The translations under genes and the position numbers were made by a program. 64,000 nt of DNA from assembly GCF_910594005.1 (NCBI RefSeq), contig NC_057823.1, positions 95,838,015 to 95,902,014 of the forward strand. The letters are read 5' to 3'. This document shows, piece after piece, positions 45,102 to 56,345 of the stretch (its first letter is position 1; every line of letters starts with the position of its first letter). Origin of the DNA: Cervus elaphus (Eukaryota > Chordata > Mammalia > Artiodactyla > Cervidae). The notes below the pieces were generated by a model. That model was not told where the DNA came from. It searched no databases and was given only the letters and a program-made list of their open reading frames with translations.

Positions 45102-45835
45102 ACTGAGTATTAAATATTTTAAATGTCACCCCTAGCTAAAACCTCATGGGAAATGTCACAGGATGGGGGAAATTGCAAATGCTGAAATTTTTGTCAAGAC
45201 CACCACTGTATGGAGATTGGAGGAACAGTATTAAAATTCCTGAGATGCAAAACAGGATGAGACCTCAAGCAACGTGCTTGACTGTCATCTAAGAAAGAGT
45301 GGGTCTTGTTAAGTACAGTGCTTGGAATGACTGTGGCCCACAGCTGCATTGCTGGGACCACTGGGGAAAAACTATTCTCCCTTCATTACATGCAGTATTC
45401 AACCTTCCCTACAAATAGATTTTATCCAAATATCAATATTTAAAGAATATCAGTTTGGAAAGAGACAAGTTGTTAGCCCCTCTGGAATGTGAATATGCTA
45501 GAGTCTAATTCAGTTTGAGCACTTGGACATCAGCTTCCACCTTGCTCTCAGCATGCTCAAAGTCTCACATCCCAGCACCCGTCCTGCGCTCAGGAACATT
45601 GAAAGAGCTAGTTCACAGTTGGCTGTAACCATTCAATCAACTTGGCTGCTGCTTCCGCCCTGTTGCCCTCATCCCATTACTTAGCCCTTGGCTATAGGTT
45701 CATGGCGGGTCCCCCCAGCCATGTCTGGTCCACCCCCATCCCCCACCTCTGGCCCTGTTCTCAGTGGGGACACCACTGTCCCCCTACTCTCCCATGTAAC
45801 ACTATATGAAACGTGTGCCACTGACTTTCTTTACT
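45102..45835. other. Unassigned
   Basis: About 730 bp with no element recognised; a CCC/CAC-rich patch at 45700-45800 gives a 64-codon frame that looks like chance. Confidence 0.4.
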
Positions 45836-46558
45836 GTGGAAGACTTTATTTTCTTGGGCTCCAAAATCACTGCAGATGGTGATTGCAGCCATGAAATTAA
45901 AAGACGCATGTAAATCCATGGCTGATTCATGTCAATGTATGACAAAAACCACTACAATACTGTAAAGTAATTAGCCTCCAACTAATAAAAATAAATGAAA
46001 AAATTAATAAATAAAAGATGCTCGCTCCTTGGATGAAAAGCTATGATTAGCCTAGACAGCACATTAAAAAGCAGAGACATTACTTTGTCAACAAAAGTCC
46101 ATCTAGTCAAGGCTATGGTTTTTCCAGTAGTCACGGATGGATGTGAGAGTTGGACTATAAAGAAAGCTGAGCACTGAAGAATTGATGCTTTTGAATGGTG
46201 GTGTTGAAGACTCTTGAGAGTCCCTTGAACTGCAAAGAAATCCAACCAGTCCATCCTAAAGGAGATCAGTCCTGGGTGTTCATTGGAAGGACTGATGCTG
46301 AAGCTGAAACTCTAATACTTTGGCCACCTCATGTGAAGAGCTGACTCACTGGAAAAGACCCTGATGCTGGGAGGGATCAGGGGCAGGAGGAGAAGGGGAC
46401 AACAGAGGATGAGGTGGTTGGATGGCATCACCAACTCAATGGACATGAGTTTGGGTAAACTCTAGGAGCTGGTGATGGACAGGAAGGCCTGGCATGCTGC
46501 AGTCCATGAGGTCGTGAAGGGTCAGACACGACTGAGTGACTGAACTGACTAACTGAAC
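45836..46558 (+). mobile_element. BovB LINE 3' end, split by an L1 stub
   Basis: 5'-truncated BovB in sense orientation (45836-45907 and 46013-46558), covering the C-terminal region and 3' end. An L1 stub sits inside at 45908-46012. It is colinear with the BovB at 48362-49080. Confidence 0.94.
45908..46012 (+). mobile_element. Extremely 5'-truncated L1 stub in BovB
   Basis: About 105 bp of young L1 3'UTR end and A-rich tail. Flanks aaaagacgc (45899-45907) and aaaagatgc (46013-46021) are a target-site duplication with one C-to-T change at a CpG. Confidence 0.93.
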
Positions 46559-46689
46559 CTTCTGGTTAAAATGTCCTCATTTTACTAATTTCGGTCTTCT
46601 GCTGGGTTCTGCGTCTCTTACCTCTTCTGGGCCTTGTGAACACTGACCAGTTGCTTCTTTTATCGCCCCCCTCTAGACCCTGACTGCCA

Positions 46690-47190
46690 TCTGCTCCTTT
46701 TGCACCCTGATGGCGGCAATCTCAGCGGGCTCCTTCCCGCAGAGCCTCATCCTCACAGATCTTTCTCGTTCAGGTTGTACCACAGTCACTCCACTGAACC
46801 AGTTACTGTCCCTCCCAGCGTGACCCATTTTTTCTTCTGCCTGTAGACCTCGGCCTGCGTTGCTCTCTTTGCCTAGGATGTGATCTTCCCTCTGCCTGGC
46901 AACGCCCTCTCATCTTTCAGGGCTCAGTGTCACGTCACTTCCTCGATGAAGCCTTCCTGGATTGCCCATGGCTGGGTTCAATTAGGCTCCTGCGTGCTCT
47001 CAGAGCATCTTGTCTTACTCCTCCCACACACTGATCACACTAAGTTATTGCTGCCTTTTTGTTTCTCCCAATAGAAGTGAGCACTCTAGGGGAAGAAACT
47101 GCATCTTGTGCTCATTTTTCCTCAATATCTCACACACTGCCTGACACAGAAAACTCTCAACACATTTTTTTCTGTAATGAACTACGAAAG
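46690..47190 (+). mobile_element. L2 LINE 3' end
   Basis: Ancient L2 in sense orientation: 'ctgtagacctcggcctgc', 'tcactgatcacactaag' type blocks and a 'ctgcctgacacagaaaactc' end that corresponds to the usual gcctggcaca...aataaa terminus. The left boundary is uncertain. Confidence 0.65.
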
Positions 47191-47235
47191 TAAGATGTAA
47201 CATAAACAGTTAAGATTTCTCGTGCAACCATGAAG

Positions 47236-47380
47236 CAGCTATCTTATCATTCCCACTTTACAGATGAGGAACCTGAACACAGAGAAACTGAGTGGCTTTC
47301 CCAAAGTTACACAATCAAGTGACACAGAACTGAGCTTCAGATCCCAGTAGCCTGTCTCCAGAGACTCTATAATCACTACT
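47236..47380 (-). mobile_element. MIR SINE, antisense
   Basis: Reversed MIR core: 'actttacagatgaggaacct', 'cacagagaaactgagtggct', 'cccaaagttacacaatcaag'. Well recognisable. Confidence 0.88.
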
Positions 47381-48348
47381 CTATGCCTCTTGCTTTTGAG
47401 CTATTAGGGATAAAACCATACCAGTAACACAGTATTGTTTCCCATTAGCTCAAAATAACCTTAAGTTTAAGAGACATGTATCTGGTGAGAAAAACGTATT
47501 TATTCAGCCCATCTTAATCCTAATTTAATAAAATTTATTTTATATCCAGGCCTAGATGGCAGGTCCCTCAGGGCTAGAGAAGAGAGTAAGGAAGAAAACA
47601 AGTGAGCTCAGAGGGAAAATATTTTTAAAATTATGTCCAAAGGTTAAGCCAAGATCAGATCCCCAATATGTGTTCAAAATGTGTCAGAGGGCAAAGCTGA
47701 AATGGGAATTTGTGAGAACAAGAACAGGGAACAGCAGGTTGGAGGGGCAGAGAGGCTGAACTGTAGCTTCTACATGCTTTTGCCGTTAAGCCACAATGGG
47801 AGATCAGTTTGGTCATGACAAACATTGAATCACGGTACAATCATAAACTTTCTCTTTGTTAAACTGCACCTGATAACCTCGAACTAATAACTTGATGATT
47901 GGTGACAGCCATTCGACTTGTGGCTTATGCCAAAGAATATTGAGCATTTCTCAGATATCTCTGAGCCTTAAATTTGGCTGACAGCGCTTGTCTTCAGTAA
48001 CAGAGTTAACCAGATTTACAGCATATGACAACACTCCCCCGGGCCAGCATTTCACTTGTCAGACGAGCTGACTTAATAGAGCCCAGAGAAGCCCCTAACT
48101 TAGATTAATCATGGTATGCAAATAGTCAATATTGCTAATATTTCATGCCCGGAATGGAAGGCCAGCAAGGGAATAAAAGTGAGAAAAGAAAGAATAACAA
48201 AGTCGAATACTGGCAAGATGTTCTCATTTTAAAACTCCCCTGTGTGCCGCATTCATAGGCGCACACAAATCAAATGGTATCAGCCACCAAAGAAAGCTAA
48301 GAAGCCTGGCCTTGAAGGCTGCTCCTTCAGAACATATTATTGGCTGCT
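47381..48348. other. Unassigned interval
   Basis: About 970 bp with no recognised repeat or exon. It includes an octamer-like ATGCAAAT at 48116-48123, noted in findings. Confidence 0.35.
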
Positions 48349-48361
48349 ATGCTTCAAATGA

Positions 48362-49080
48362 TGGAAGTGAAAGAGGAGACTGAAAAAGTTGGCTTAAAAC
48401 CCAACATTCAGAAAACTAAGATCATGGCATCTGGTCCCATCACTTCATGGCAAATAGATGGGGAAACAATGGAAACAGTGACAGACTTTATTTTGGGGGC
48501 TCCAAAATCACTGCAGATAGTGACTGCAGCCATGAAATTAAAAGACGCTTGCTCCTTGGAAGAAAAGCTGTGACCAACCTAACAGCATGTTAAAAAGCAG
48601 AGACATTACTTTGCCAACAAAGGTATATCTAGTCAAAGATATGGTTTTTCCAGTAGTCATGTATGGATGTAAGAGTTGGACTATAAAGAAAGCTGAGCAC
48701 CGAAGAATTGATGCTTTTGAACTGAGGTATTGGAGAAGACTCTTGAGAGTCCCTTGGACTGCAAGAAGATCTAACCAGCCCATCCTAAAGGAAATCAGTC
48801 CTGAATGTTCATTGGAAGGGCTGATGCTGAAACTGAAACTCCAATACTTTGGCCACCTGATACAAAGAACCGACTCATTGGAAAAGACCCTGATGCTGGG
48901 AAAGATTGAAGGCAGGAGGAAAAGGGGACGACAGAGGATGAGATGGTCAGATAGCATCACCAACTCAATGGACATGAGTTTGAGTAAACTCTGAGGGTTG
49001 GTGATGGACAGGGAGGCCTGGCCTGCTGCAGCCCACAGGGTCACAAAGAGTCGGACATGACTGAACGATTGAACTGACTG
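48362..49080 (+). mobile_element. 5'-truncated BovB with target-site duplication
   Basis: 719 bp of BovB C-terminal coding region and 3' end. It is flanked by an exact 13-bp direct repeat, atgcttcaaatga, at 48349-48361 and 49081-49093. The frame 48587-48994 (135 codons: PTKVYLVKDMVFPVVMYGC...GRQRMRW) still reads the C-terminal region. Confidence 0.97.
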
Positions 49081-49093
49081 ATGCTTCAAATGA

Positions 49094-49609
49094 AAAAGAT
49101 GAAGCCCATGTTAGATCACCTCCCCACTCCATACACATACACACGGGCAGCAGAACTTTCTTCACCTCTGGACCCCTGTAACTAGCACAGAGGCTGGCTT
49201 ATTAGGCATCAAATGTTGCTGACCTGGTCGCTGAGCCACACAGGAGCACTCTTCTTATCCTTTGCAGGCTGTTCCTGGGCTGTCTTCCACGTGAGCACAG
49301 AGCCCCTCAGAGTCACCAGACAGCCGCCCACAGCAGGCGGGCTCCGGCTTCACGCTCCCAGCTACTAGCTGCTCTTTTGCAACTGTGTGCTGAGAGCAGG
49401 GGACAGTTCTGCTGGCTGCCTGGTGCTCCCAGACTGTGCTCTGTGAGACTAGACGGGCTGAACCAGGAGGAAAGTTCTCCTCTATGAGGAGGGTGGTCCT
49501 CGATCATCTCTCTCCAGAGTGGGAACCATCTGGGCCTCAATGTCCCTCTGGTTGCCTTGTAACGTGGAGAATGCCCTGGACAGAGCTGAAAGGCTAGACT
49601 CCTGCCTTG
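49094..49609. other. Unassigned
   Basis: About 500 bp, moderately GC-rich around 49310-49600. A 111-codon minus-strand frame (49313-49648) has no similarity I recognise. Confidence 0.35.
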
Positions 49610-49810
49610 ACGCTTCCAGTGGTCACTGTTAAGATGCCAACAAGTCACTTAACCTCATAAGCTTCAGTTTACTCATTTGTAAAGTGAGATAATACATGCC
49701 GTGAATTCTGTACAGAATTGGTCTCAGGATCAATGGCATAATATATATGAAAGTGCTTTTACAACTGTTAAGCAAACCTAATACATGTTACTGGTATTAT
49801 TGGTAGTATT
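49610..49810 (+). mobile_element. MIR SINE
   Basis: Sense MIR: 'aacaagtcacttaacctcat', 'tttactcatttgtaaagtga' and 'gataatacatgccgtg' in order. Confidence 0.85.
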
Positions 49811-50091
49811 TGTGGCATTGTCAATGTTGACTGTTTTCTATGATTCTGACCTACTGACCTCAGTTTCATAAAATCAGTAAGGTCAAGAAGGCTGTGTTAC
49901 TGTTTGAGGGAGATTTTTCACATGTGAAATTGGAAATACAGTCCAAATGGCATAAAAGGATGGACAGCATATTTTCTGCCCAGAGCAGTGGGGCAGGACT
50001 AAGGTTTAGTTACTTGACATAGGTTGGCATTCCATGTGTGTGATTTAGCATCATTCCAAGATAAAGTGTAGCCCCCAAATATATATATCTC
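49811..50091. other. Unassigned
   Basis: No feature recognised. Confidence 0.4.
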
Positions 50092-50102
50092 TACTAGTAT
50101 GG

Positions 50103-50229
50103 GAGAAGGCAATGGCAACCCACTCCAGTATTCTTGCCTGGAGAATCCCAGGGACAGAGGAGCCTGGTGGGCTGCCATCTATGGGGTCGCACAGAGTCAG
50201 ACACGACTGAAGTGACTTAGCAGCAGCAG
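50103..50229 (+). mobile_element. Bov-A2 SINE monomer
   Basis: Sense Bov-A unit with a (agc)n tail. Flanks ctactagtatg (50092-50102) and ctaccaatatg (50230-50240) form a diverged 11-bp target-site duplication (two mismatches). Confidence 0.94.
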
Positions 50230-50349
50230 CTACCAATATGACTGTATTTTACATGTCTTAATTATAAATCAGGCCTGGATTGCTGGTTGTGGTGGTATTA
50301 GGCTGGATTTACAGAAGAGAACAAATAGCTCATATTAATTTAACTGCTT

Positions 50350-50756
50350 GTGAGAGCTCAACCATAAAGAAGGTAGAATGCCAAAGAATCGATACCTTCA
50401 AACTGTGATGCTGAAGAAGACTCTTGAGAGTCCATTAGACTGTAAGGATCAAACTGGTCAATCCGAAAGAAAATCAATTCTGAATACTCATTGGAAGGAC
50501 TGATGCTGAAGCTGAAACTCCAATACTTTGGCTACCTGATACAAAGAGCTGACTCATTTGAAAAGTCCCTGATGCTGAGAAAGATTGAAGGCAGAAGGAG
50601 AAGAGGGCGATAGAGGATGAGATGGCTGGATGGCGTCACCAAAGCGATGGACATGAACTTGGGCAAAGTCAGGGAGATGGTGAGGGACAGGGAACCCTTG
50701 TGTGTTGCAGTCCATGAGGTCATGAAGAGTTGGACACAATTTGGCGACTGAACATT
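50350..50756 (+). mobile_element. BovB LINE 3' end
   Basis: 5'-truncated BovB in sense orientation, about 400 bp, ending near 'tggcgactgaacattc'. More diverged than the copy at 48362. Confidence 0.93.
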
Positions 50757-50885
50757 CATTTAACAAGTTTATTGAGCAGCTACTCTGTGCTAAACACCCT
50801 GTGTTAGATACTAAAGACAGAGCACTGGGCAAGACAGACACGGTCCCCACCCTTATGAACTGCAGTCTTGTAACCCAGCGTACTC
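50757..50885 (-). mobile_element. L2 LINE 3' end, antisense
   Basis: 'caagtttattgagcagctac', 'tctgtgctaaacaccctgtg' and 'acggtccccacccttatgaa' match a reversed L2 terminus. Confidence 0.65.
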
Positions 50886-51391
50886 TAGGGCATCAGGAAG
50901 GTTTCCTTTGGTGAGAGTCAGTTTATGGAAGACTTCAATGAGAAGGACTTGTCTAGAGTCCAGGGAAGGAAGATAAGAAGGGACGTGGAAAAATCTACTG
51001 AGTCTGTGTCGTTCGGTAGCTGTTTGTCGTCTTCACAAGGATTGTCTCACATTGCAGTCCCACTGTCCCAAAGAACTTAACTACCCCGCCTCCCTTACAG
51101 CGAAGCTGCTCTGCCAGTCTTCTGCACTAACACACAACTTTGATTCAGAAGTGAGCGACACTCCATGGTAACCAGCCTCCAGGTAGCTGCAGCCTCATTT
51201 TTCTCCCCTAAACATAGGGTAGGCAGAGCAGTCTACCTACTCAATGAGAGCAATTATTTAAGGTCACAATTCTGACATGATCCTGTAGCTAAGTTGTGGG
51301 TATTATTTTCTGGGACATTTACAAGTCTACATATTTCTATAACCCTCATAACAATTCCTTGAACTGCCAAAAATCCTTTTAAAAAGTCCCA
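50886..51391. other. Unassigned
   Basis: No element recognised in about 500 bp. Confidence 0.4.
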
Positions 51392-51886
51392 CTGTTAAAT
51401 GAGTTAAACAGGAGGCCATTAGTCTGAGGTAGTTCTCTTAGCAACCTACATAAGGGAACCAAGGCTTAAGCCTATAAATGCCTTAAGGTTGAGAAATGGA
51501 CACCTAAGGACAATGAGTCACTAGCAGCCAGCAAGCCTTGCCCTAGTAAAGCAATACCTAAATCTATAGCCAGTCAGATGATTTCCTTCCTTTGCTTCTG
51601 CCTCTTCTCCACCCCAGTATTCTTGCCTGGAGAATTCCATGGACAGAGGAGCCTGGTGGACTACAGTTCATGGAGTTGCATTGTCGGACACGACTGAAGC
51701 GACTTAGCACTCATGTACTTCTCCATAAAGGTACCCCCTCTCCTTCACCGGCATACATCCCAGCTCCCGGCAGTGAAACACTCCTAACCACTTCTGAGTT
51801 GGCACTGGTCCATTGGAAGCTAGTTTTGTGCAAGTGAAACTCTTACAATTTTTAATATGCCCCGATTTGTCTTTGAACACCACAGA
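51392..51886 (+). mobile_element. Class I-type solo LTR, copy B
   Basis: Begins near 'tgttaaatgagttaaacagg' and ends near 'tctttgaacaccaca', which gives TG...CA type ends. It shares ordered blocks with copy A at 43430-43752. A SINE fragment interrupts it at 51612-51717; the right side of the SINE continues with 'cataaag', possibly a decayed TATA region. Confidence 0.6.
51612..51717 (+). mobile_element. Bov-A SINE fragment in LTR
   Basis: About 106 bp of the BovB-like 3' part of a Bov-A unit. It is flanked by cttctcca at 51604-51611 and 51718-51725, so it inserted as a 5'-truncated copy. Confidence 0.93.
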
Positions 51887-52329
51887 TACTGCATCCAATC
51901 ATTTCACAGCAAAGGATGTGTGAGAAAGGGTGCCTGACCTTGGGATCCATGGTTTTATTATCTGCTGCAGCATCCAGAAGCAGGTGGTATGGGTGTGAGT
52001 TTTCCCTGCAAACATCTTGACGTCACAGAGATAAAGACCCCACGGATCCTTCACCAGGGCAGTTGGCAACTAACTCTCAGGCAAAATGAAGGACTATCTG
52101 AGTTTATGAAGAACAACATGAACACCGGTGGTGAAAATCTAAGTGGCTTTGGATTGATACTTGCTGATTCTCATTTAAAGCTTTCATGGAGACAGTCTCA
52201 ATGTTCCAAAACAACTCCAAATAAAATGGAAGGTATTTCTGAAAGTCTTAACCTGATTTGCACTGTTTCCTTTGTTGCTTCTGCTAACATCTGTCACTAT
52301 CAGTAAGAGCAATGACTATATGTACTGAG
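51887..52329. other. Unassigned
   Basis: About 440 bp with a 105-codon plus frame (51989-52306) that matches nothing I know. Confidence 0.35.
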
Positions 52330-52520
52330 TACTTATTATACACCAGGCTATATAGCATACCATGTCACTTGATCTAGCTATAACCCTTCAAACAAGATAC
52401 TTTAATTATCCTCACTTTACAAATAAGGAAACTGAGGTAACAGAACTGACCTAATCTAAGTGCATGACACAGCTTTGGACCCAGGTCATTTAACTCCAAA
52501 GCCTTTATGCTCCACACTCC
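52330..52520 (-). mobile_element. MIR SINE, antisense
   Basis: Reversed MIR: 'gtacttattatacaccaggc', 'cctcactttacaaataagga', 'aactgaggtaacagaact'. Clear family features. Confidence 0.85.
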
Positions 52521-52876
52521 ACTAAGGGAGCAGGTCATGTCTTGTGGAAATTCTATGGCATTTGTTGTTGTTCAGTTGCTAAGTTGTGTCTGATCTTTGC
52601 AACCCCATGGATAGCAGCATGCCATGCTTCCCTGTTCTTCACTACACGTTATTTTACAAGGGGAACGGTATTGGGATCCTTCAAATTGCAAACTTATTTT
52701 GATCATAAAAAGAACCGGGTAAAATAAAATGCCAAAGAATTTCCACAGGACATTACTAGGGGAGCAGAGAAGAGGTCATGTCTTGTGGAAATTCTATGAC
52801 ATTTACTCAGTACTAATTTTATCCAGTACTTTTTATGATCAAAATAAATTTGCAATTTGAAGCATCCCAATACCTT
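52521..52876. repeat. Compound direct and inverted repeat around a BovB stub
   Basis: Two direct copies of a ~43-bp segment (52521-52563 and 52755-52804, the second with a 6-bp insertion) flank an insert. The insert holds a BovB end (about 52564-52645) and then, at about 52661-52754, an inverted copy of the sequence that lies to the right (52774-52876). The arms are about 90-100 bp and roughly 90% alike by eye, with one gap of about 12 bp. Confidence 0.85.
52564..52645 (-). mobile_element. BovB 3'-end stub, antisense
   Basis: About 80 bp: a (GTT)n tail, then the reversed BovB end 'ttcagttgctaagttgtgtc' to 'cttccctgttcttcactac'. It is 5' truncated at about 52645. Confidence 0.9.
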
Positions 52877-53221
52877 TCCTGTCCTAAAACAACTTGTATG
52901 ATTTGTGAACCAAGATATATTGTGATGCTTAGCTTGAACTAGGAAATCATTCCCATAAATAGGGTACTAAATCTTCATAAAAGGCAATCACTGCTCTTCA
53001 GTTCTTTAGTTGACAAGACACTGTCACATAAGTGTCATGTCTCAATAAAAGCAAACTCCTTAAAGGAACTAATTAATGTGCTTTCTTATTAGGGAAATTG
53101 AGGCTGCCCACCAAGGTAAAGGTGGCCTGAGAATGAGCTAAACCAACCATCCACTGACAATCAGAAGACAGCTCAAAGCATGCATCTCAGTGTATGACAG
53201 CCAGCTAGAACTTTTGAAAGT
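52877..53221. other. Unassigned
   Basis: No element recognised. Confidence 0.4.
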
Positions 53222-53402
53222 CTCTGCAGGAGGAGAAGGGGACGACAGAGGATGAGATGGTTGGATGGCATCACTGACTCAATGGACGTGAGTTTGGGTG
53301 AACTCCAGGAGTTGGTGATGGACAGGGAGGCCTGGCGTGCTGCAGTCCATGGGGTCGCAGAGTCGGACAGGACTGAGCAACTGAACTGAGCTGAACTGAA
53401 AT
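53222..53402 (+). mobile_element. BovB LINE 3' end
   Basis: About 180 bp of BovB 3' sequence in sense orientation, little diverged, ending 'ctgaactgagctgaactgaa'. Confidence 0.93.
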
Positions 53403-54491
53403 TCGAGTGGGTATGAACAAAGGACATTGAAAGACTCCTTCGATGCCTTATCTAGTGAGTGGTTGATTTTCAGTAGCTAATGAATTCTAAGGACTTCCTG
53501 TGTTACATTTTAAGCTGATTTTTTCCTGATGGCAACAGGGTCACCTGCTCTGAAGCCATCATGGATGGACTCTATGTTACTCTATAGGCCCTGCCGCATC
53601 CCAGGATAGGTATGAAGCAACTGAGAGGTTAAACAGAGAGAAGTTTTCCTTGCAAGACCTTCCCTGAGCCCTTCTCCAGGCCCATTCCCAGGAAGGGGTC
53701 TCATATTTTGCAAAATCTTTCCGTCTCCCTGCCATTTTGCTGTTACTCCTTTCTTGAGCTGCTTCAGACCTTATCTGCCTTACCCTCACTCATATCAGGG
53801 TCAAACAGGGTCTAATAACAGCGGCACAACTGCCATGTTAACTTAGACTCTCACAACATGAAAAAAGGCTTAACTTCCTCTTGACAATATTTTTTTCTTC
53901 AAGACCCACCTGCACTATGCCCTCAAATCTCACGTCTCTAAACCCACTGTTTTGCCTTAATCTTGGCTCCTCAACTCTACCATCTCAGGCTCCTCTCCCA
54001 AGCCCCCCAGGTTTTTGCCCAGTGGGTCTCATCGCCCACCCCACCCTCAGCCAGTCACCCTCGGTCAGTGGCAGAGCCTCTCCACCACAATCTTGGTGGA
54101 TTCCCACCGCCAGCCCTCCTCCTTCCAACCACCCCAGGCTGGCGCGTGCTGTATTCCCTCCTGCGGCTGGACACCCCGGCTCCCAGCGCCCCCTCACTCT
54201 GCTCCTGTCTTCCTGCCGTTGTCTTCACCTTGGGACCTGTCACACCGGTCCCAGCCTCACTCATCTTAGGCTCCATCTCACCCTCCTCGAGTCTTTTTCT
54301 ACTGCTCTTTCTCTTTGAAGTCATGGAGCTTTCTACCTTTTACACTTCCTGTTTCCTTTGAAGATGAACATATTAAAGTTGAGAAAGTATAAAAATATGA
54401 AGCAAATGTGAAAGATATGAAAAAATATAAAGAGCTTCCTTGCACGACTGTTATTGAGATACTGATTCTATTTCATTAGAATGAAAATACA
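53403..54491. other. Unassigned; includes a pyrimidine-rich tract
   Basis: No element recognised. 53880-54310 is C/T-rich and open in all three plus frames and two minus frames (the longest is 145 codons, 53881-54318), which is expected from composition alone. 53540-53880 might be an old LTR, but I cannot place it. Confidence 0.35.
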
Positions 54492-54703
54492 ATGAGAGTT
54501 GGACTATATAGAAAGCTGAGCGCCAAAGAATTGATGCTTTTGAACTGTGGTATTGGAGAAGACTCTTGAGAGTCCCCTGGACTTCAAAGAGATCCAACCA
54601 GTCCATCCTAAAGGAAATTAGTCCTGAATGATTATTGGAAGGACTGATGCTGAAGCTGAAACTCCAATACTTTGGCCACCTGATGCGAAGAACCGACTCA
54701 TTG
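54492..54703 (+). mobile_element. Internal BovB fragment
   Basis: About 210 bp of the BovB C-terminal coding region in sense orientation. It stops at 'cgactcattg', before the BovB 3' end, so it lacks a tail; this points to a later deletion or breakpoint. Confidence 0.92.
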
Positions 54704-54799
54704 ATACTCGAGGTTTAAGTTTCAACTTATGATTTCCCAACTCATTCACCCCTTTGGAATACACTGAAAGGTCCACTGAATCACATTTCCAATACCAGG

Positions 54800-55780
54800 A
54801 CTGGGTGTGTATATTTAAGATAAGCATCTTCCTCTCCTACTTAACCCAGCCTCCTTATAGCAAAGTGGTATTCTCAGAATGCAAATTGGGTTATGTCACT
54901 TTCTTGCTCTATACACCCCAGTGAGTTTCCAATGCACATATGAAAAACACCCAAAGCATATGTTGTGGGCTTATCTCCAGAGCTAAACTTCTACCCTATT
55001 TCCATGTGCTTCTTCCAGAGTCTCACTCCTCTGTCGTTTCCTCACTTTCCCCTTGCTCAACAATATGTTCAAGTTTCTTCTCCTGTACCATTAATATAAG
55101 CTTTTCTTCAACCTCTGATCCTGCTCTCACTCCCCAAACACTGTCCTGTTTTCCTTCTTCCTTTTAACAGCAGGCTTCCCTGGTGGCTCAGACGGTAAAG
55201 AATCCGCCTGCAATGCAGGAGACCTGGGTTTGATCCCTGGGTCAGAAAGATCCCCTGGAGAAGCAAATGGCAACCCACTCCAGTATTCTTGCCTGGAGAA
55301 GTCCATGGACAGAGAAGCCTGGTGGGGTACCATCCATGGAGTTGCAGAGAGTTGGGACACGACTGAACGACAGTTTAACAGCAAGTTTTTAGAAACTGGT
55401 CTACACGCTCCATTAGCTGTGTTCCCTTCATTAACCACATACATACTCTCTCAGCTCTCTGCAGTGTGGTTTCAGTCTTTACCTTCCTCTGAGGCTAAGT
55501 GGTCTCTAAAAGCTGTAATCTGAGCCACCAATGCAATAGGTTTTTCTCAGCCGTCACCCTCATTCACCTTCCATCTGCTGGGATTGATCACTCCTTGGCT
55601 GCTGCGTCATCTTCTTGGAACCCTCCCCGGATCCTGAACTCTCCAGTGCCCTTTTCCTTTTCTTGCCCTCTAAATACTCCTTCCTCTTTTTGACCTCTAC
55701 TTTCTCAGCAGACTCACCCATTGTCATGACTTTATCACTTTTTAATGTGATTTTCAACCCTGAATTTTTCATGAATTTCT
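54800..55780 (+). mobile_element. Possible old L2-like sequence, split by a SINE
   Basis: C/T-rich, weakly L2-like sequence on both sides of the SINE at 55173-55373 (54800-55160 and 55384-55780). The resemblance is loose, and I could not align it block by block. Confidence 0.3.
55173..55373 (+). mobile_element. Bov-tA SINE
   Basis: Complete Bov-tA with an exact 10-bp target-site duplication, tttaacagca, at 55163-55172 and 55374-55383. Well preserved. Confidence 0.97.
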
Positions 55781-55864
55781 GATTGCATTTCTGATCACCC
55801 TCTGATTTCTATGTGGAAATTTTCATTAGTTCAAGCCACAAATGATCAGGCTCAAATCACACCT

Positions 55865-56345
55865 TGATGAGGAAAAATCATAAATTTCTCCATGGCAGGA
55901 TAATCAAACTAAGTCGGAACTGAAACACACATTTGTGATGGGCCTTTTTTCAACACACTATGTGCATCTACATTATACATTAACTAGACATCCTCAAGGC
56001 AAGAGGAAATAAGCAACCTTCAAGAAAAATGGTTACTTTTACCCGATGCCAGCATTGTAATTTTTAAGATTATTGTTACTTTTTCATCCTGTACAGGGGG
56101 TCCTGTTGACCTAATGTCTCACTCTGTTTGTGCATACCTGACCAAAACATCTGATGAGTTTTATGCATAATGTTAACCTGTCAATATGATTCATAATTCT
56201 TTGTCTCAAAAATGTATAAAACTGCATCTGTGGCACCTAACCAGTGGAACAGTCATCAAAGCTTCTGAGAGTCTGTCTCTCTAGGTTATAATACTCAGTT
56301 TGGCTTGAATAAAATTCTATTTTTTCCTTTGTAGGAAAACAAGAG
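55865..56345 (+). mobile_element. 5' LTR of the endogenous retrovirus
   Basis: Directly upstream of the viral leader. TATA-like TATAAA at 56215-56220 and a polyadenylation signal AATAAA at 56308-56313 are about 93 bp apart, as expected for U3/R. The exact ends and the primer-binding site are not certain. Confidence 0.6.

Noticed and set aside
53881..54361. Overlapping open frames of 145, 132 and 84 codons on plus and 89 codons on minus
   Set aside because: The tract is pyrimidine-rich, which removes stop codons in several frames at once; no frame stands out and no domain is visible.
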